The notes beneath the pieces were generated by a model. That model made no database searches. It saw only the letters and a list, made by a program, of their open reading frames with translations, and was not told the origin of the DNA. This document shows positions 1-9,272 of a DNA stretch of 64,000 nt, one piece after another. The position numbers and the translations under genes are program-made. Source of the stretch: Porphyrobacter sp. (GTDB lineage: Bacteria; Pseudomonadota; Alphaproteobacteria; Sphingomonadales; Sphingomonadaceae); the NCBI GenBank assembly GCA_016125555.1, contig WGLN01000001.1, positions 186,001-250,000 of the forward strand, given 5' to 3'. Numbering within the stretch: position 1 is the stretch's first letter; every line of letters starts with the position of its first letter.

Positions 1-1011
1 CGTGGCCGCGACGAACAGCAGGCTCATCGGCAGGAACACCTTCCACCCGAGGCGCATCAGTTGGTCGTAGCGGTAGCGCGGCACGGTCGCCCAGATCCAG
101 CTGAACATGAAGAAGAACATGAAGGTCTTCAGCAGGAACCAGATGATCCCCGGCACCGCGTAGAGCACCGCAATGTCGAGCGGCGGCAGCCACCCGCCCC
201 AGAACAGCAGCGTGTTGAGCGAGCACATCAGCAGGATGTTCGCATATTCGCCAAGCCAGAACAGCGCGAAGCTCATCGAGGAATATTCGGTCTGGTAACC
301 CGCGACGAGCTCGCTCTCGGCCTCGGTGAGGTCGAAGGGAGCGCGCGCGGTCTCGGCCAGCGCCGAGATGAAGAACACCACCCACATCGGGAAGAGCAGC
401 GGGTGGATCGCATAGGCATTGATCAGCCCGAGCCCGAAGCCCTGTTGCGCATAGACGATGCCCGAAAGGTTGAAGGTCCCCGCAAACAGCACCACGCAGA
501 CCAGCACGAAGCCGATCGAGACCTCATAGGAGATCATCTGGGCAGACGCGCGCATCGCCGAGAAGAACGGGTATTTGGAGTTCGACGCCCACCCGCTCAT
601 CACCACGCCGTAGACCCCCAGCGAACTGACCGCGAGGATGTAGAGCAGACCCACGTTGATGTTTGCGATCACCCCGCCATCCCAGAAGGGGATAACCGCC
701 CAGGCGGCAAGCGCCACGGTGAAGGTGATGATCGGCGCGAGCAGGAAGATGCCCTTGTTCGCCGCGGAGGGGATGATGGTTTCCTGCAGGAATACCTTCA
801 GCCCGTCGGCGAAGGACTGGAGCAGCCCGAACGGCCCGACCACGTTGGGGCCCCGACGCATCATGATCGCGCCCAGCACCTTGCGGTCGACGTAGATCAC
901 CATCGCCACGCTGAACATGACGAGCAGCGAGACGACGATGATCGCCACCAGCGTGGCGACGGTCCACGCCCATTCATAGGGCAGGCCGAGCGATTGGAAG
1001 AAGGCGGTCAC
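1..1011 (-). CDS. nuoH: NADH-quinone oxidoreductase subunit H (partial, 3' end beyond window)
   Basis: NuoH is the membrane subunit of complex I that helps form the quinone-binding chamber and links the hydrophilic arm to the proton-pumping arm. The visible part is a very hydrophobic multi-span protein. It carries the family's [17 protein letters not shown] stretch near the N-terminus and the [20 protein letters not shown] loop in the middle. The start is a GTG that overlaps the stop of the preceding small ORF in GTGA, giving an N-terminus [10 protein letters not shown]. An ATG further in would remove the first transmembrane segment. The C-terminus lies off the left edge. It is the last visible gene of a minus-strand nuo operon that starts at about 9127. 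Confidence 0.96.
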   Translation of the reverse strand, partial: MTAFFQSLGLPYEWAWTVATLVAIIVVSLLVMFSVAMVIYVDRKVLGAIMMRRGPNVVGPFGLLQSFADGLKVFLQETIIPSAANKGIFLLAPIITFTVALAAWAVIPFWDGGVIANINVGLLYILAVSSLGVYGVVMSGWASNSKYPFFSAMRASAQMISYEVSIGFVLVCVVLFAGTFNLSGIVYAQQGFGLGLINAYAIHPLLFPMWVVFFISALAETARAPFDLTEAESELVAGYQTEYSSMSFALFWLGEYANILLMCSLNTLLFWGGWLPPLDIAVLYAVPGIIWFLLKTFMFFFMFSWIWATVPRYRYDQLMRLGWKVFLPMSLLFVAAT

Positions 1012-1199
1012 GAACGTGCCTCCATGTAGATGTCGAGCCGGGTCAGCAGCGCGGCGGCGATCAGCAGCCAGCTCCCGTAGAACACGTTGTCGATCACCGG
1101 TCCGCCGGTCGCGACGGTTCCACCGACCGCGAGGACGAAGAACGCGATCAGGAAATGCGGGGTGTAACGCGCCACGGTCCGAGTGAAAGCATCGCTCAT
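1008..1199 (-). CDS. small two-span membrane protein between nuoG and nuoH
   Basis: This 63-residue protein starts [12 protein letters not shown] and has two predicted membrane helices (about residues 13-30 and 36-52) with short polar ends. I do not recognise a family. Its ATG overlaps the nuoG stop as ATGA, and its TGA overlaps the GTG of nuoH, so it appears translationally coupled on both sides. That coupling argues it is a real gene. The context suggests an accessory or assembly factor of complex I, but this is inference. It is one of five small membrane ORFs placed between nuo genes in this window. Confidence 0.75.
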   Translation of the reverse strand: MSDAFTRTVARYTPHFLIAFFVLAVGGTVATGGPVIDNVFYGSWLLIAAALLTRLDIYMEARS

Positions 1200-3211
1200 T
1201 CCGCGGCCTCCTTGACGTCGGCCCCGTGCAGCAGCTCGTCCGAGCAACGCTGCATCACCGCACTGGCGCGGGCGATTGCGTTGGTGAGGTAGAGGTCCTT
1301 GATTGGGTAGCCCGTGAGCTCGCCTGCGAGCTTGGCGCCGCTCTGCGCCTTGGGCAGCGCGCCGTAATCGGCGAGGCCCTCTTCCCCGAAGGCGGGGACG
1401 GCGGCGATCATCTTCGCCTGAAGCTCGGCGAAGCTGTCGAAGCCGACGCTCAGGCCCAGCGCATCGGCCAGCGCACGCAGGATCGTCCAGTCCTCACGCG
1501 CGTCGCCGGGGGCGAAGACGGCCTTCTCGGCGAACTGCACACGGCCTTCCGTGTTGACGTAGGTCCCGTCCTTCTCGGCATAGGACGCGCCCGGCAGGAT
1601 GATGTCGGCGTGATGCGCTCCACGATCGCCGTGGTGGCCGATATAGACCTTCAGGCTCTTGGCGAAGGGCGCATAGTCCATCTCGTCCGCGCCGAGGCTG
1701 AGCAGCACCTTGGGGCTGGCGGCGGCGATGTCGCCCATGCCGCCCGGCAGTGTGAAGCCGAGCATCAGCGAGGCCATGCGCGCCGCCGAGATGTGCAGCA
1801 CGTTGAAGCCGTTCCAGCCATCCTTCACGAGGCCGAACTTGTCGACCAGCTTGAGCGCGGCCGGAAGCGCGCCCTTGCCAAGCGCCGCCGCGCCGAGGAT
1901 CACCGCGGGTCGCTGGGCCGACTTCATGACGTCACCCAGTTCCTTGGGCACGCGATTGAGGATCTTGAGGTCGCTGCCGAGGAAAGTCGCCGGATAGGTC
2001 GGGTCCCACTCGGGGCCGATGATGTAGACCTTCGCCCCCGCCTTCACCGCCTTGCGCAGACGGACGTTGAGCAGCGCGGCTTCCCAGCGGACATTGCTGC
2101 CGACGATCAGGATCGCGTCGGCGGTCTCGATGCCTGCGAAAGTGCTGTTGAAGTTGACCGCCGCGAGGTTCGACACGTCATAGGTCATGCCGGTCTGGCG
2201 CGCCTCAACGAGGTTCGATCCGCAGGCCTCGACCAGCGCCTTGGCCGCGAACATCGTCTCGGCATCGAGCAGGTCGCCCGCTACGCAAGCGATGCTCTTC
2301 TTGCTCTTGCCCAGGGCGGAGGCGATCAGCCCGAAAGCCTCGGTCCACTCGGCGGGTTGCAGCTTGCCGTCGCGGCGCACCCACACCCGGTCGAGCCGGC
2401 GCCGAACGAGCCCATCGACCTGATAACGGCCCTTGTCGCTCAGCCACTCCTCGTTGACGTCGTCATTGATGCGCGGCAGCGCGCGCATGACTTCGCGGCC
2501 CTTGGAATGGAGCGTGATGTTTGCGCCCACCGCGTCCGAGACGTCGATGCTGAGCGTCTTCTTCAGCTCCCACGGCCGCGCCTCGAAGGCATAGGGGCGG
2601 CTGGTCAGCGCGCCGACCGGGCAAAGGTCGATGACGTTCGCCGAAAGCTCATGCGCCGCCGCCTGCTCCAAGTAGGTCGTGATCTGCATGTCCTCGCCGC
2701 GATAGAGCGCGCCGATCTCGTCCACGCCCGCGATCTCCTCGGAGAAGCGCACGCAGCGGGTGCAGTGGATGCAGCGGGTCATGATCGTCTTGATCAGCGG
2801 GCCCATGTACTTCTCGGTCACGGCGCGCTTGTTCTCGTGATAGCGCGAGCCGCCGCGGCCATAGGCGACCGCCTGATCCTGCAAATCGCACTCGCCGCCC
2901 TGATCGCAGATCGGGCAATCGAGCGGGTGGTTGATGAGCAGGAACTCCATCACGCCCTCTCTGGCCTTCTTGACCATGGGCGAGTCGGTGCGGATTTCCT
3001 GACCCTCGGCAGCCGGCAGCGCGCAGGAGGCCTGCGGCTTGGGCGGCCCCGGCTTCACTTCGACAAGGCACATCCGGCAATTGCCCGCGATCGAGAGGCG
3101 CTCGTGATAGCAGAAGCGCGGGATTTCCTTGCCCGCAAGCTCGCACGCCTGCAGCACGGTGGCGCCCGCCGGGACCTCGATTTCCTGACCGTCTACGGTG
3201 ACTTTAGGCAT
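1196..3211 (-). CDS. nuoG: NADH-quinone oxidoreductase subunit G
   Basis: NuoG is the large iron-sulfur subunit of the peripheral arm of complex I and passes electrons from NADH/FMN toward NuoI and NuoB. The 671-residue product starts with a plant-type [2Fe-2S] domain ([16 protein letters not shown] at about 33-48, third Cys in [10 protein letters not shown]). Next come the [18 protein letters not shown] segment (about 95-112) and a [4Fe-4S] motif in TRCIHCTRC (about 145-153). The rest is a molybdopterin-oxidoreductase-like fold without visible molybdenum ligands. Length fits the alphaproteobacterial type. The ATG lies inside the end of the upstream small membrane ORF (8-base overlap) and the stop overlaps the next one. 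Confidence 0.98.
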   Translation of the reverse strand: MPKVTVDGQEIEVPAGATVLQACELAGKEIPRFCYHERLSIAGNCRMCLVEVKPGPPKPQASCALPAAEGQEIRTDSPMVKKAREGVMEFLLINHPLDCPICDQGGECDLQDQAVAYGRGGSRYHENKRAVTEKYMGPLIKTIMTRCIHCTRCVRFSEEIAGVDEIGALYRGEDMQITTYLEQAAAHELSANVIDLCPVGALTSRPYAFEARPWELKKTLSIDVSDAVGANITLHSKGREVMRALPRINDDVNEEWLSDKGRYQVDGLVRRRLDRVWVRRDGKLQPAEWTEAFGLIASALGKSKKSIACVAGDLLDAETMFAAKALVEACGSNLVEARQTGMTYDVSNLAAVNFNSTFAGIETADAILIVGSNVRWEAALLNVRLRKAVKAGAKVYIIGPEWDPTYPATFLGSDLKILNRVPKELGDVMKSAQRPAVILGAAALGKGALPAALKLVDKFGLVKDGWNGFNVLHISAARMASLMLGFTLPGGMGDIAAASPKVLLSLGADEMDYAPFAKSLKVYIGHHGDRGAHHADIILPGASYAEKDGTYVNTEGRVQFAEKAVFAPGDAREDWTILRALADALGLSVGFDSFAELQAKMIAAVPAFGEEGLADYGALPKAQSGAKLAGELTGYPIKDLYLTNAIARASAVMQRCSDELLHGADVKEAAE

Positions 3212-3602
3212 TTTGTGCGCCTTCTACGTTCTCTTCTTCCCCGATGCCCCGGAGACTATTCCAATGCTTAACCAACGCCCAAGCTGACGCTCCAACGATC
3301 ACCAGCGAGACAAGCGCCGCTGCACCGAAGTTGGGGAAAAAACCGGTGTTCATCGTGAATGCCAACGCCCAGCCCAGCACTATTCCCGCGGCCCAGAGAT
3401 AGGCCCCAACTCTCAGCATCCGCCAGAGCGCGATGCCTGCGAGGGTCGCGAGAACCTTCGACAGGGCAAGAATGAGCCATGTTCCCGTTTCATAGGGTGC
3501 CGCTTCGGTCGCTGCTCCATAGAGGCTGAAGATCAGCGAGATAGGAAATACCACCAGCAGATAGCCGGACAGGATGGTGATCGAAGTTGGACGCCGGTTC
3601 AC
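3204..3602 (-). CDS. hypothetical four-span membrane protein between nuoF and nuoG
   Basis: This 132-residue hydrophobic protein begins GTG ([13 protein letters not shown]) and has about four predicted transmembrane segments, ending in a short charged tail ([11 protein letters not shown]). The GTG overlaps the nuoF stop in GTGA and the gene ends 8 bases inside nuoG, so it is embedded in the operon. I recognise no family. It is the largest of the non-canonical ORFs in this nuo operon. A role in complex I assembly or stability is possible from context only. An unrelated passenger is equally compatible with the sequence. Confidence 0.75.
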   Translation of the reverse strand: MNRRPTSITILSGYLLVVFPISLIFSLYGAATEAAPYETGTWLILALSKVLATLAGIALWRMLRVGAYLWAAGIVLGWALAFTMNTGFFPNFGAAALVSLVIVGASAWALVKHWNSLRGIGEEENVEGAQNA

Positions 3603-4891
3603 TCCGCCGCCTCCGCGAATTTGGCGTTGTGTTCGTTGATCCGCCGCTCGAGCTCCGGCCGGAAGTGGCGGATGAGGCCTTGGATCGGCCATGCGGCGGC
3701 GTCGCCCAGCGCGCAGATGGTGTGGCCTTCGACCTGCTTGGTGACTTCCTGCAGCATGTCGATCTCCTCGATCGCCGCGTCGCCCGTGCGCAGGCGCTCC
3801 ATCATGCGCCACATCCAGCCCGTGCCCTCGCGGCAGGGGGTGCACTGGCCGCAGGACTCGTGCTTGTAGAAGTAGGACAGGCGGCTGATCGCGCGGACGA
3901 TGTCGGTCGACTTGTCCATGACGATGACCGCCGCGGTGCCGAGGCCGGAGCCCAGTTCCTTCAACCCGTCGAAATCCATCGGCGCGTTGCGGATCTGCGC
4001 AGCGGGGACCAGCGGCACCGACGAGCCGCCCGGGATAACGGCCAGCAGATTGTCCCACCCGCCGCGAATGCCGCCGCAGTGCTTCTCGATCAGTTCCTCG
4101 AAGGGAGTGCTCATCGACTCTTCGACGACGCAGGGCTTTTCCACGTGGCCGCTGATCTGGAACAGCTTGGTGCCCTTGTTGTTCTCGCGCCCGAAGCTCG
4201 CGAACCAGCTCGCCCCGCGGCGCAGGATCGTCGGCGCGACCGCAATGGACTCGACATTGTTGACAGTGGTCGGGCAGCCATAGAGGCCCGCACCCGCAGG
4301 GAACGGGGGCTTCAACCGCGGCTGGCCCTTCTTGCCCTCGAGGCTCTCGATCATCGCGGTCTCTTCGCCGCAAATGTAAGCGCCCGCGCCCCGGTGCATG
4401 AAGACGTCGAAATCATAGCCCGAACCGCAGGCGTTCTTGCCGATCAGCCCGGCGTCATAGGCCTCGCTGATGGCCTTCTGGAGCGTCTCGGCCTCGCGGA
4501 TATATTCGCCGCGGATGTAGATGTACGCGGCGCGCGCACGCATCGCGTAGCCCGCGACCAGCGCGCCCTCGACCAGCTTGTGCGGATCGTGGCGGATGAT
4601 CTCGCGGTCCTTGCACGAACCCGGCTCGGATTCGTCGGCATTGATCACGAGGAAGCTCGGCCGACCGTCGCGGCTTTCCTTGGGCATGAAGGACCACTTC
4701 AGGCCCGTGGGGAAGCCCGCCCCGCCCCGGCCGCGCAGGCCCGAGGCCTTGATCTCCTCGATGATCGCGTCCTGCCCGCGCGCGAGCAGCGCCTTGGTGT
4801 CGTCCCAGTCGCCGCGCTTCTGCGCCGCCTTCAGGCTCCAGTCCTGGTAGCCGTAGAGGTTGGTGAAGATGCGGTCCTTATCCGCGAGCAT
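3599..4891 (-). CDS. nuoF: NADH-quinone oxidoreductase subunit F
   Basis: NuoF is the NADH dehydrogenase subunit of complex I, holding FMN and one [4Fe-4S] cluster. The 430-residue sequence has the glycine-rich FMN/NADH site [16 protein letters not shown] (about 52-67), the second nucleotide-binding element [19 protein letters not shown], and the cluster motif [13 protein letters not shown] with a distal Cys in HTICALGDA. Length and motifs are full and intact. The ATG ([14 protein letters not shown]) lies within the end of the upstream 62-residue membrane ORF. NuoE is encoded two small ORFs upstream. Confidence 0.98.
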   Translation of the reverse strand: MLADKDRIFTNLYGYQDWSLKAAQKRGDWDDTKALLARGQDAIIEEIKASGLRGRGGAGFPTGLKWSFMPKESRDGRPSFLVINADESEPGSCKDREIIRHDPHKLVEGALVAGYAMRARAAYIYIRGEYIREAETLQKAISEAYDAGLIGKNACGSGYDFDVFMHRGAGAYICGEETAMIESLEGKKGQPRLKPPFPAGAGLYGCPTTVNNVESIAVAPTILRRGASWFASFGRENNKGTKLFQISGHVEKPCVVEESMSTPFEELIEKHCGGIRGGWDNLLAVIPGGSSVPLVPAAQIRNAPMDFDGLKELGSGLGTAAVIVMDKSTDIVRAISRLSYFYKHESCGQCTPCREGTGWMWRMMERLRTGDAAIEEIDMLQEVTKQVEGHTICALGDAAAWPIQGLIRHFRPELERRINEHNAKFAEAAE

Positions 4892-5066
4892 TGCTGCTTT
4901 CCTTCTGTTTGGCGCGCTTCAGCCGCGCCAGCGAAATCACCTGGAAGACGAGGCCCATGCCCATCAGCACTACGCCCATCTCCAGCTTGCCGGTCGCGCT
5001 GAAGAAAGCTCCGGCGGCAAAGCCGGTCAGGCCGAGGATCGCGACGAGGAGCGTCAGCGGATTCAT
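4878..5066 (-). CDS. small two-span membrane protein upstream of nuoF
   Basis: This 62-residue protein ([15 protein letters not shown]...) has two predicted helices separated by a short polar loop and a basic tail [15 protein letters not shown]. It starts at an ATG overlapping the stop of the preceding 47-residue ORF (GGATGA) and ends 14 bases inside nuoF. I recognise no family. The tight packing and hydrophobicity support a real gene. Function is unknown, and the operon position suggests a link to complex I. Confidence 0.65.
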   Translation of the reverse strand: MNPLTLLVAILGLTGFAAGAFFSATGKLEMGVVLMGMGLVFQVISLARLKRAKQKESSNARG

Positions 5067-5206
5067 CCGATCACCCCCTGCGTGTAGAGGCCGTAAAGCA
5101 CCGCCAGGATGAGCAAGATCACCCCCACGCGCATCAGGCCCATCAGCACCTTGTAGGCAATGAAGGCCAGCACGGCTGCGCCGAGGAGAGAGGCGACGGC
5201 GGTCAA
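5063..5206 (-). CDS. very small membrane protein with TTG start, between nuoE and nuoF
   Basis: A 47-residue reading frame begins at TTG one base after the nuoE stop and ends at a TGA that overlaps the ATG of the next small ORF. The product (TAVASLLGAAVLAFIAYKVL...) is almost entirely hydrophobic, with one or two membrane segments and a C-terminal [12 protein letters not shown] found no in-frame ATG or GTG near the nuoE stop, so TTG is the only plausible start. A GAGTGG stretch about 10 bases upstream is a weak ribosome binding site. Support is overlap and hydrophobicity only. Confidence 0.5.
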   Translation of the reverse strand: MTAVASLLGAAVLAFIAYKVLMGLMRVGVILLILAVLYGLYTQGVIG

Positions 5207-5207
5207 C

Positions 5208-5876
5208 TTACCACTCGCCCCGGTAATCGTGGTTCTCGGTGACCATGTCCTTCAATGTGGTCGGCCCGCCGAGCGGTTCGGAGGTGTGGCGGCCCGGCTC
5301 CTGCGTGCCGGTTTTCGGCTGCTGGCCCGCGGCGAGCGCATCGAGCACCGCGTCGAGGCGTTCGGGCGTCAGGTCCTCGTAATTGTCGTCGTTGATCTGG
5401 ACCATCGGCGCGGTGGCGCAATTGCCCATGCATTCGACTTCGGTGAGGGTCCAGAGGCCATCCGCCGACACCCCGCCCTTAACCATGCCGCGCCTCTTGC
5501 AGGCGGCGATGATGTCGTCCGAGCCGCGCAGCATGCAGGGCGTGGTGCCGCACACCTGCACGTGGAATTTGCCGACGGGCTTGAGGTTGTACATGAAGTA
5601 GAAGCTGGCGACCTCGAGCACGCGGATCACCGGCATGTCGAGATACTTGGCGACGTACTCGATCACCGGCAGCGGCAGCCAGCCCTGCGTATCGGTCTCC
5701 GCGCCGACCTGCCGCTGGGCGAGATCGAGCAGCGGCATCACCGCCGAGCGCTGGCGCCCCTCGGGATACTTGGCGATGTGCCAGTCGGCGGTCTTGCGGT
5801 TTTCCGGCGTCCATTCAAACGCCCCCCAGCGCGCACGCAGTTCGGGGGTATCGGGTGCGGGGGTACGGTCAGCCAT
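5208..5876 (-). CDS. nuoE: NADH-quinone oxidoreductase subunit E
   Basis: NuoE is the thioredoxin-like [2Fe-2S] subunit that forms the NADH-oxidising module with NuoF. The 222-residue product has the four cluster cysteines in VCGTTPCML and VECMGNCATAP, plus the PVIEYVAKYLDMP and VASFYFMYNLKPVG segments of the family. The C-terminus (TGTQEPGRHTSEPLGGPTTLKDM) extends past the core domain, as in other alphaproteobacteria. I chose the ATG at MADRTPAPD. An in-frame extension upstream would run back through the preceding small membrane ORF and has no family likeness. Confidence 0.97.
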   Translation of the reverse strand: MADRTPAPDTPELRARWGAFEWTPENRKTADWHIAKYPEGRQRSAVMPLLDLAQRQVGAETDTQGWLPLPVIEYVAKYLDMPVIRVLEVASFYFMYNLKPVGKFHVQVCGTTPCMLRGSDDIIAACKRRGMVKGGVSADGLWTLTEVECMGNCATAPMVQINDDNYEDLTPERLDAVLDALAAGQQPKTGTQEPGRHTSEPLGGPTTLKDMVTENHDYRGEW

Positions 5877-6057
5877 TTGCATTCCTTCCGCGCAAAGCGA
5901 AACCAGCTGAAGCGAAACAGATAGCTCCGAGGCCGAGCAAAAAAGCAGCCATTTTTTCGAGTCCAGTCGCCAGTGCATCGACGTCCGGCTGCACAAGTAA
6001 ATACAATGTGGCTGCTGCCAGCATAATAGAGACAGCGAAAAGCATCTTCACGATCAC
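5869..6057 (-). CDS. small two-span membrane protein between nuoD and nuoE
   Basis: This 62-residue ORF starts at a GTG overlapping the nuoD stop (GTGA); a second GTG lies six bases in. It ends 8 bases inside nuoE. The product ([24 protein letters not shown]...) has two predicted membrane helices joined by a short acidic loop [11 protein letters not shown] and a basic end RGRNANG. No family is recognised. Overlaps on both sides and an all-hydrophobic composition support it as a gene in the nuo operon. Confidence 0.6.
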   Translation of the reverse strand: MIVKMLFAVSIMLAAATLYLLVQPDVDALATGLEKMAAFLLGLGAICFASAGFALRGRNANG

Positions 6058-7265
6058 CGGTCGCACTCCCCGAACACCACGTCGATCGCGCCGAGGATTG
6101 CGGTCGCGTCGGGCAGCATGTGGCCGCGGCTCATGAAGTCCATTGCCTGAAGGTGCGAGAAAGCGGTGGGGCGGATCTTGCAGCGGTAGGGCTTGTTGGT
6201 GCCGTCGCTGACAAGATAGACGCCGAATTCGCCCTTGGGGCTCTCGGTCGCCACGTAGACCTCGCCCGCGGGGACGTGGAAGCCTTCGGTGTAGAGCTTG
6301 AAGTGGTGGATGAGGCTTTCCATCGACTGCTTCATCTCGCCGCGCTTGGGGGGCGAGACCTTGCCGTCGGTACTGGCGATCGGGCCGGAGGGCATGTCGC
6401 GCAGACACTGCTTGATGATCTTCGCGCTCTCGTAGACTTCCTTCACGCGCACCATGAAGCGGTCGTAGCAATCGCTGTTGGTGCCGACCGGGATGTCGAA
6501 CTCCATGCGGTCGTAGACGTCGTAGGGCTGGCTCTTGCGCAGGTCCCACGGAATGCCCGCGGCGCGAATCATCGGGCCGGAGAAGCCCCACGCCACCGCA
6601 TCCTCGCGGCTGACGATGGCGATATCGACATTGCGCTGCTTGAAGATGCGGTTGTCGAGCACGAGGCTCATCGCGTCCTCGAAGAGCGGGAAAAAGCGGC
6701 TGTCGAGCCAGTCGCCGATGTCGACCAGCAGCTTTTCGGGCACGTCCTGGTGCACGCCGCCGGGGCGGAACCACGCCGAGTGCATCCGCGCGCCCGAAGC
6801 CCGCTCGAAGAAGTTGAGGCAGTCCTCGCGCAGGTCCATGATCCACAGGTTCGGCGTGAACGCGCCCACATCGAGGATGTGCGCGCCCATGTTGAGCATG
6901 TGATTGCAGATGCGCGTCAGTTCGGCGAACATCACGCGCAGGTATTGCGCACGGATCGGCACCTCGAGGTTCAGCAGCTTCTCGATCGCCAGCACGTAGC
7001 TGTGCTCCATGCACAGCGGGGAGCAATAGTCGAGCCGGTCGAAATAGGGCAGCGCCTGCAGATAGGTCTTCTGCTCGATCAGCTTTTCGGTCCCGCGGTG
7101 GAGCAGGCCGACATGCGGGTCGATCCGCTCGATCACTTCGCCGTCGAGCTCCATCACCATGCGCAACACGCCGTGCGCGGCCGGGTGCTGGGGGCCGAAG
7201 TTGATCGTGTAATTGGTGATGACCTCGCCTTCGGTGGTCGGCGATTCTTCGAGGTTCATGCTCAT
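6054..7265 (-). CDS. nuoD: NADH-quinone oxidoreductase subunit D
   Basis: NuoD is the 49-kDa subunit of complex I, homologous to the large subunit of NiFe hydrogenases, and forms the quinone reduction site with NuoB. The 403-residue protein has the [14 protein letters not shown] motif (quinone-site His) near residue 30 and the [14 protein letters not shown] segment. It also has the family C-terminal stretch [22 protein letters not shown]. The start codon overlaps the nuoC stop as ATGA. A second Met two codons in (MNLEESP) is also possible. NuoC and NuoD are separate genes here. Confidence 0.98.
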   Translation of the reverse strand: MSMNLEESPTTEGEVITNYTINFGPQHPAAHGVLRMVMELDGEVIERIDPHVGLLHRGTEKLIEQKTYLQALPYFDRLDYCSPLCMEHSYVLAIEKLLNLEVPIRAQYLRVMFAELTRICNHMLNMGAHILDVGAFTPNLWIMDLREDCLNFFERASGARMHSAWFRPGGVHQDVPEKLLVDIGDWLDSRFFPLFEDAMSLVLDNRIFKQRNVDIAIVSREDAVAWGFSGPMIRAAGIPWDLRKSQPYDVYDRMEFDIPVGTNSDCYDRFMVRVKEVYESAKIIKQCLRDMPSGPIASTDGKVSPPKRGEMKQSMESLIHHFKLYTEGFHVPAGEVYVATESPKGEFGVYLVSDGTNKPYRCKIRPTAFSHLQAMDFMSRGHMLPDATAILGAIDVVFGECDR

Positions 7266-8116
7266 TTGCCGCCCTCCTCGGGGTCGGTCGCGGGTGCGGT
7301 GTCCTTGGCCCCGCCCTTGCGGGCAGGCCGGTCTGGACGGTTCTCGGTCGGCTCGGGCGCGCCGGGCTTCTCCTTGCCGCTGTCCTTCTGATCGGGCGAC
7401 GGCGGCGAGACGGGATCGGCGGCCTTGGCATCGGCCTTGGGCCCGGCGCCGGTCTGGGCCGGCTTCTCGGTGGTCTTGACCTCGGTGACGGTCGGCATGG
7501 CCGGCGCCTTCTCGTCGCCGGGCAGCGGATAGTCCGCGCCTTCCCAGGGCGAGAGGAAGTCGAAGCTGCGCATTTCCTGTGCCAGTTCGACAGGCTCGTA
7601 GACGACGCGCTTCTCATCCTCGGAATAACGCAGCTCGGTGTAGCCGGTCATCGGGAAGTCCTTGCGGAAGGGATGCCCCTCGAAGCCATAGTCGGTGAGA
7701 ATGCGGCGCAGATCGGGATTGCCAGCGAAGGTCACGCCGAACATGTCGAAGACCTCGCGCTCGAGCCACCCGGCGTTGGGCCACAAGGTGGTTACGGTCG
7801 GCACCGGCGTGTCCTCGCTGGCCGAACATTTCACCATCACGCGGTGGTTCTTGGTGAGGCTCTGGAGCATGTAGACGACTTCGAAGCGTTCGGACCGCGA
7901 GGGGTAGTCGACCCCCGCGATCTCCATCAGCTGCTGGTAGGCGTGATCGTCACGCAGGATGCGCAAGACCCTCTCCACCGCGTCGCGCGCGACGCGGAAG
8001 ATTACCTCGCCATGCTCCTCGTGCGCCTCGAGCAGCCAGACGCTGATGGTCTCGCTGATGGCAGCGATCACGCCCTCGTTGGAAGCGAACTTCGGGGCGG
8101 AATGCAGAACGGCCAT
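7262..8116 (-). CDS. nuoC: NADH-quinone oxidoreductase subunit C
   Basis: NuoC is the 30-kDa peripheral-arm subunit of complex I. The first ~200 of 284 residues carry the family domain, including [31 protein letters not shown] and [16 protein letters not shown]. The last ~75 residues (from about 205) are a low-complexity tail rich in Pro, Lys, Glu and Asp ([20 protein letters not shown]), likely disordered and not part of the core fold. The start is 10 bases after nuoB and the end overlaps nuoD. Confidence 0.97.
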   Translation of the reverse strand: MAVLHSAPKFASNEGVIAAISETISVWLLEAHEEHGEVIFRVARDAVERVLRILRDDHAYQQLMEIAGVDYPSRSERFEVVYMLQSLTKNHRVMVKCSASEDTPVPTVTTLWPNAGWLEREVFDMFGVTFAGNPDLRRILTDYGFEGHPFRKDFPMTGYTELRYSEDEKRVVYEPVELAQEMRSFDFLSPWEGADYPLPGDEKAPAMPTVTEVKTTEKPAQTGAGPKADAKAADPVSPPSPDQKDSGKEKPGAPEPTENRPDRPARKGGAKDTAPATDPEEGGK

Positions 8117-8126
8117 GTCCTTGCCC

Positions 8127-8744
8127 TTACCTCTCGATCGTGCCCACGCGGCGGATCTTCCGCTGGAGCTGCATCACGCCGTAGAGCAACGCCTCGGCGG
8201 TCGGCGGGCAGCCGGGGACGTAGATGTCGACCGGCACGATACGGTCGCAGCCGCGCACTACCGAATAGCTGTAATGGTAATAGCCACCGCCATTGGCGCA
8301 GCTGCCCATGCTGATGACGTATTTGGGGTCCGACATCTGGTCGTAGACCTTGCGCAGCGCCGGGGCCATCTTGTTGCACAGCGTTCCCGCGACGATCATC
8401 ACGTCCGACTGGCGCGGAGACGCGCGCGGCGCGACCCCGAAACGCTCCATGTCGTAGCGCGGCATGTTGACGTGGATCATCTCGACCGCGCAGCACGCGA
8501 GGCCGAAGGTCATCCACCACAAGCTGCCGGTGCGCGCCCACTGGAACAGCTCCTCGGTCGAGGTGACGAGGAAGCCCTTGTCGTTGACCTCGCTCTGGAG
8601 CGAATTGAAGAAATCGGCATCGGGCAGTCCGGCAGGCGCCGCAGTGTCCCGCGCGACGGCCGGGTCCTGCAGGCGCTCGCCGTGCAGGGCCGGGTTGACC
8701 GAAAGCTTGCCGGCCACGCCGGGGATGGTGTCCTTGTCGCTCAT
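8127..8744 (-). CDS. nuoB: NADH-quinone oxidoreductase subunit B
   Basis: NuoB carries cluster N2, the terminal [4Fe-4S] centre that reduces ubiquinone. The 205-residue product has the tandem cysteines in [11 protein letters not shown], and the other ligands in [11 protein letters not shown] and [14 protein letters not shown]. The N-terminal ~40 residues ([17 protein letters not shown]) are an extension before the core. I chose the ATG at MSDKDTIPG because it overlaps the nuoA stop as ATGA. An earlier ATG would overlap nuoA by 30 bases. Confidence 0.98.
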   Translation of the reverse strand: MSDKDTIPGVAGKLSVNPALHGERLQDPAVARDTAAPAGLPDADFFNSLQSEVNDKGFLVTSTEELFQWARTGSLWWMTFGLACCAVEMIHVNMPRYDMERFGVAPRASPRQSDVMIVAGTLCNKMAPALRKVYDQMSDPKYVISMGSCANGGGYYHYSYSVVRGCDRIVPVDIYVPGCPPTAEALLYGVMQLQRKIRRVGTIER

Positions 8745-9127
8745 TCCCAGTCCAACGCCCCCTTTTTCCATTCATAGGCGAGGCCAACCGCGAGGATGAA
8801 CAGGAACACCATCATCCCGGCCCAGCCCGTCCAATGCGTGACATTGAGGCTAACCGCCCAGGGGAAAAGAAACGCGGCTTCCAGGTCGAAGACGATGAAG
8901 CTGATCGCCACGAGGTAGAAGCGCACGTCGAACTGGCTGCGCGCGTCCTCGAAGGCGGGGAAGCCGCACTCGTATTCGCTGAGCTTCTCGGCGTTGGGAT
9001 TGTGCGCGCCGGTCAGCCGCGACACCGCCATCGGTGCGAAAACGAAGAGCACCGAAAGGCCGAAGGCGACCAGAATGAATAACAGTATCGGCAGATACTG
9101 GCTGAGATCGATCACGGCGATGTCCAA
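8741..9127 (-). CDS. nuoA: NADH-quinone oxidoreductase subunit A
   Basis: NuoA is a small three-helix membrane subunit of complex I. The 128-residue sequence has the conserved loop [42 protein letters not shown] in pieces typical of the family, including the Cys that reports the active/deactive state in related enzymes. It is the first gene of the operon. About 145 bases separate it from the next gene upstream, so the nuo promoter should lie in 9128-9272, where I could not pick a convincing -35/-10 pair. Confidence 0.98.
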   Translation of the reverse strand: MDIAVIDLSQYLPILLFILVAFGLSVLFVFAPMAVSRLTGAHNPNAEKLSEYECGFPAFEDARSQFDVRFYLVAISFIVFDLEAAFLFPWAVSLNVTHWTGWAGMMVFLFILAVGLAYEWKKGALDWE

Positions 9128-9272
9128 GCTGTTAATCCCGAGGTCGCCCTAAGCCTCTCGCGCCGGGCGCGCAAGGGTGCGACTCGGGCAAAAGCCCTCA
9201 GATGTGTTGCAGGAAATCGAACAGTCCTTGCGACCGGAGCCGTGGAAAACCCCGCTCGCGGACTGGCGCGGC

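Noticed and set aside
1226..3271. A 681-residue plus-strand frame opposite nuoG
   Set aside because: Shadow of nuoG in a high-GC genome; no domain or plausible start context.
9240..9272. Terminator after the aldehyde dehydrogenase (CCGCGAGCGGGGTTTT on the minus strand)
   Set aside because: The stem would be four bases with a two-base loop, too weak to support as an intrinsic terminator.
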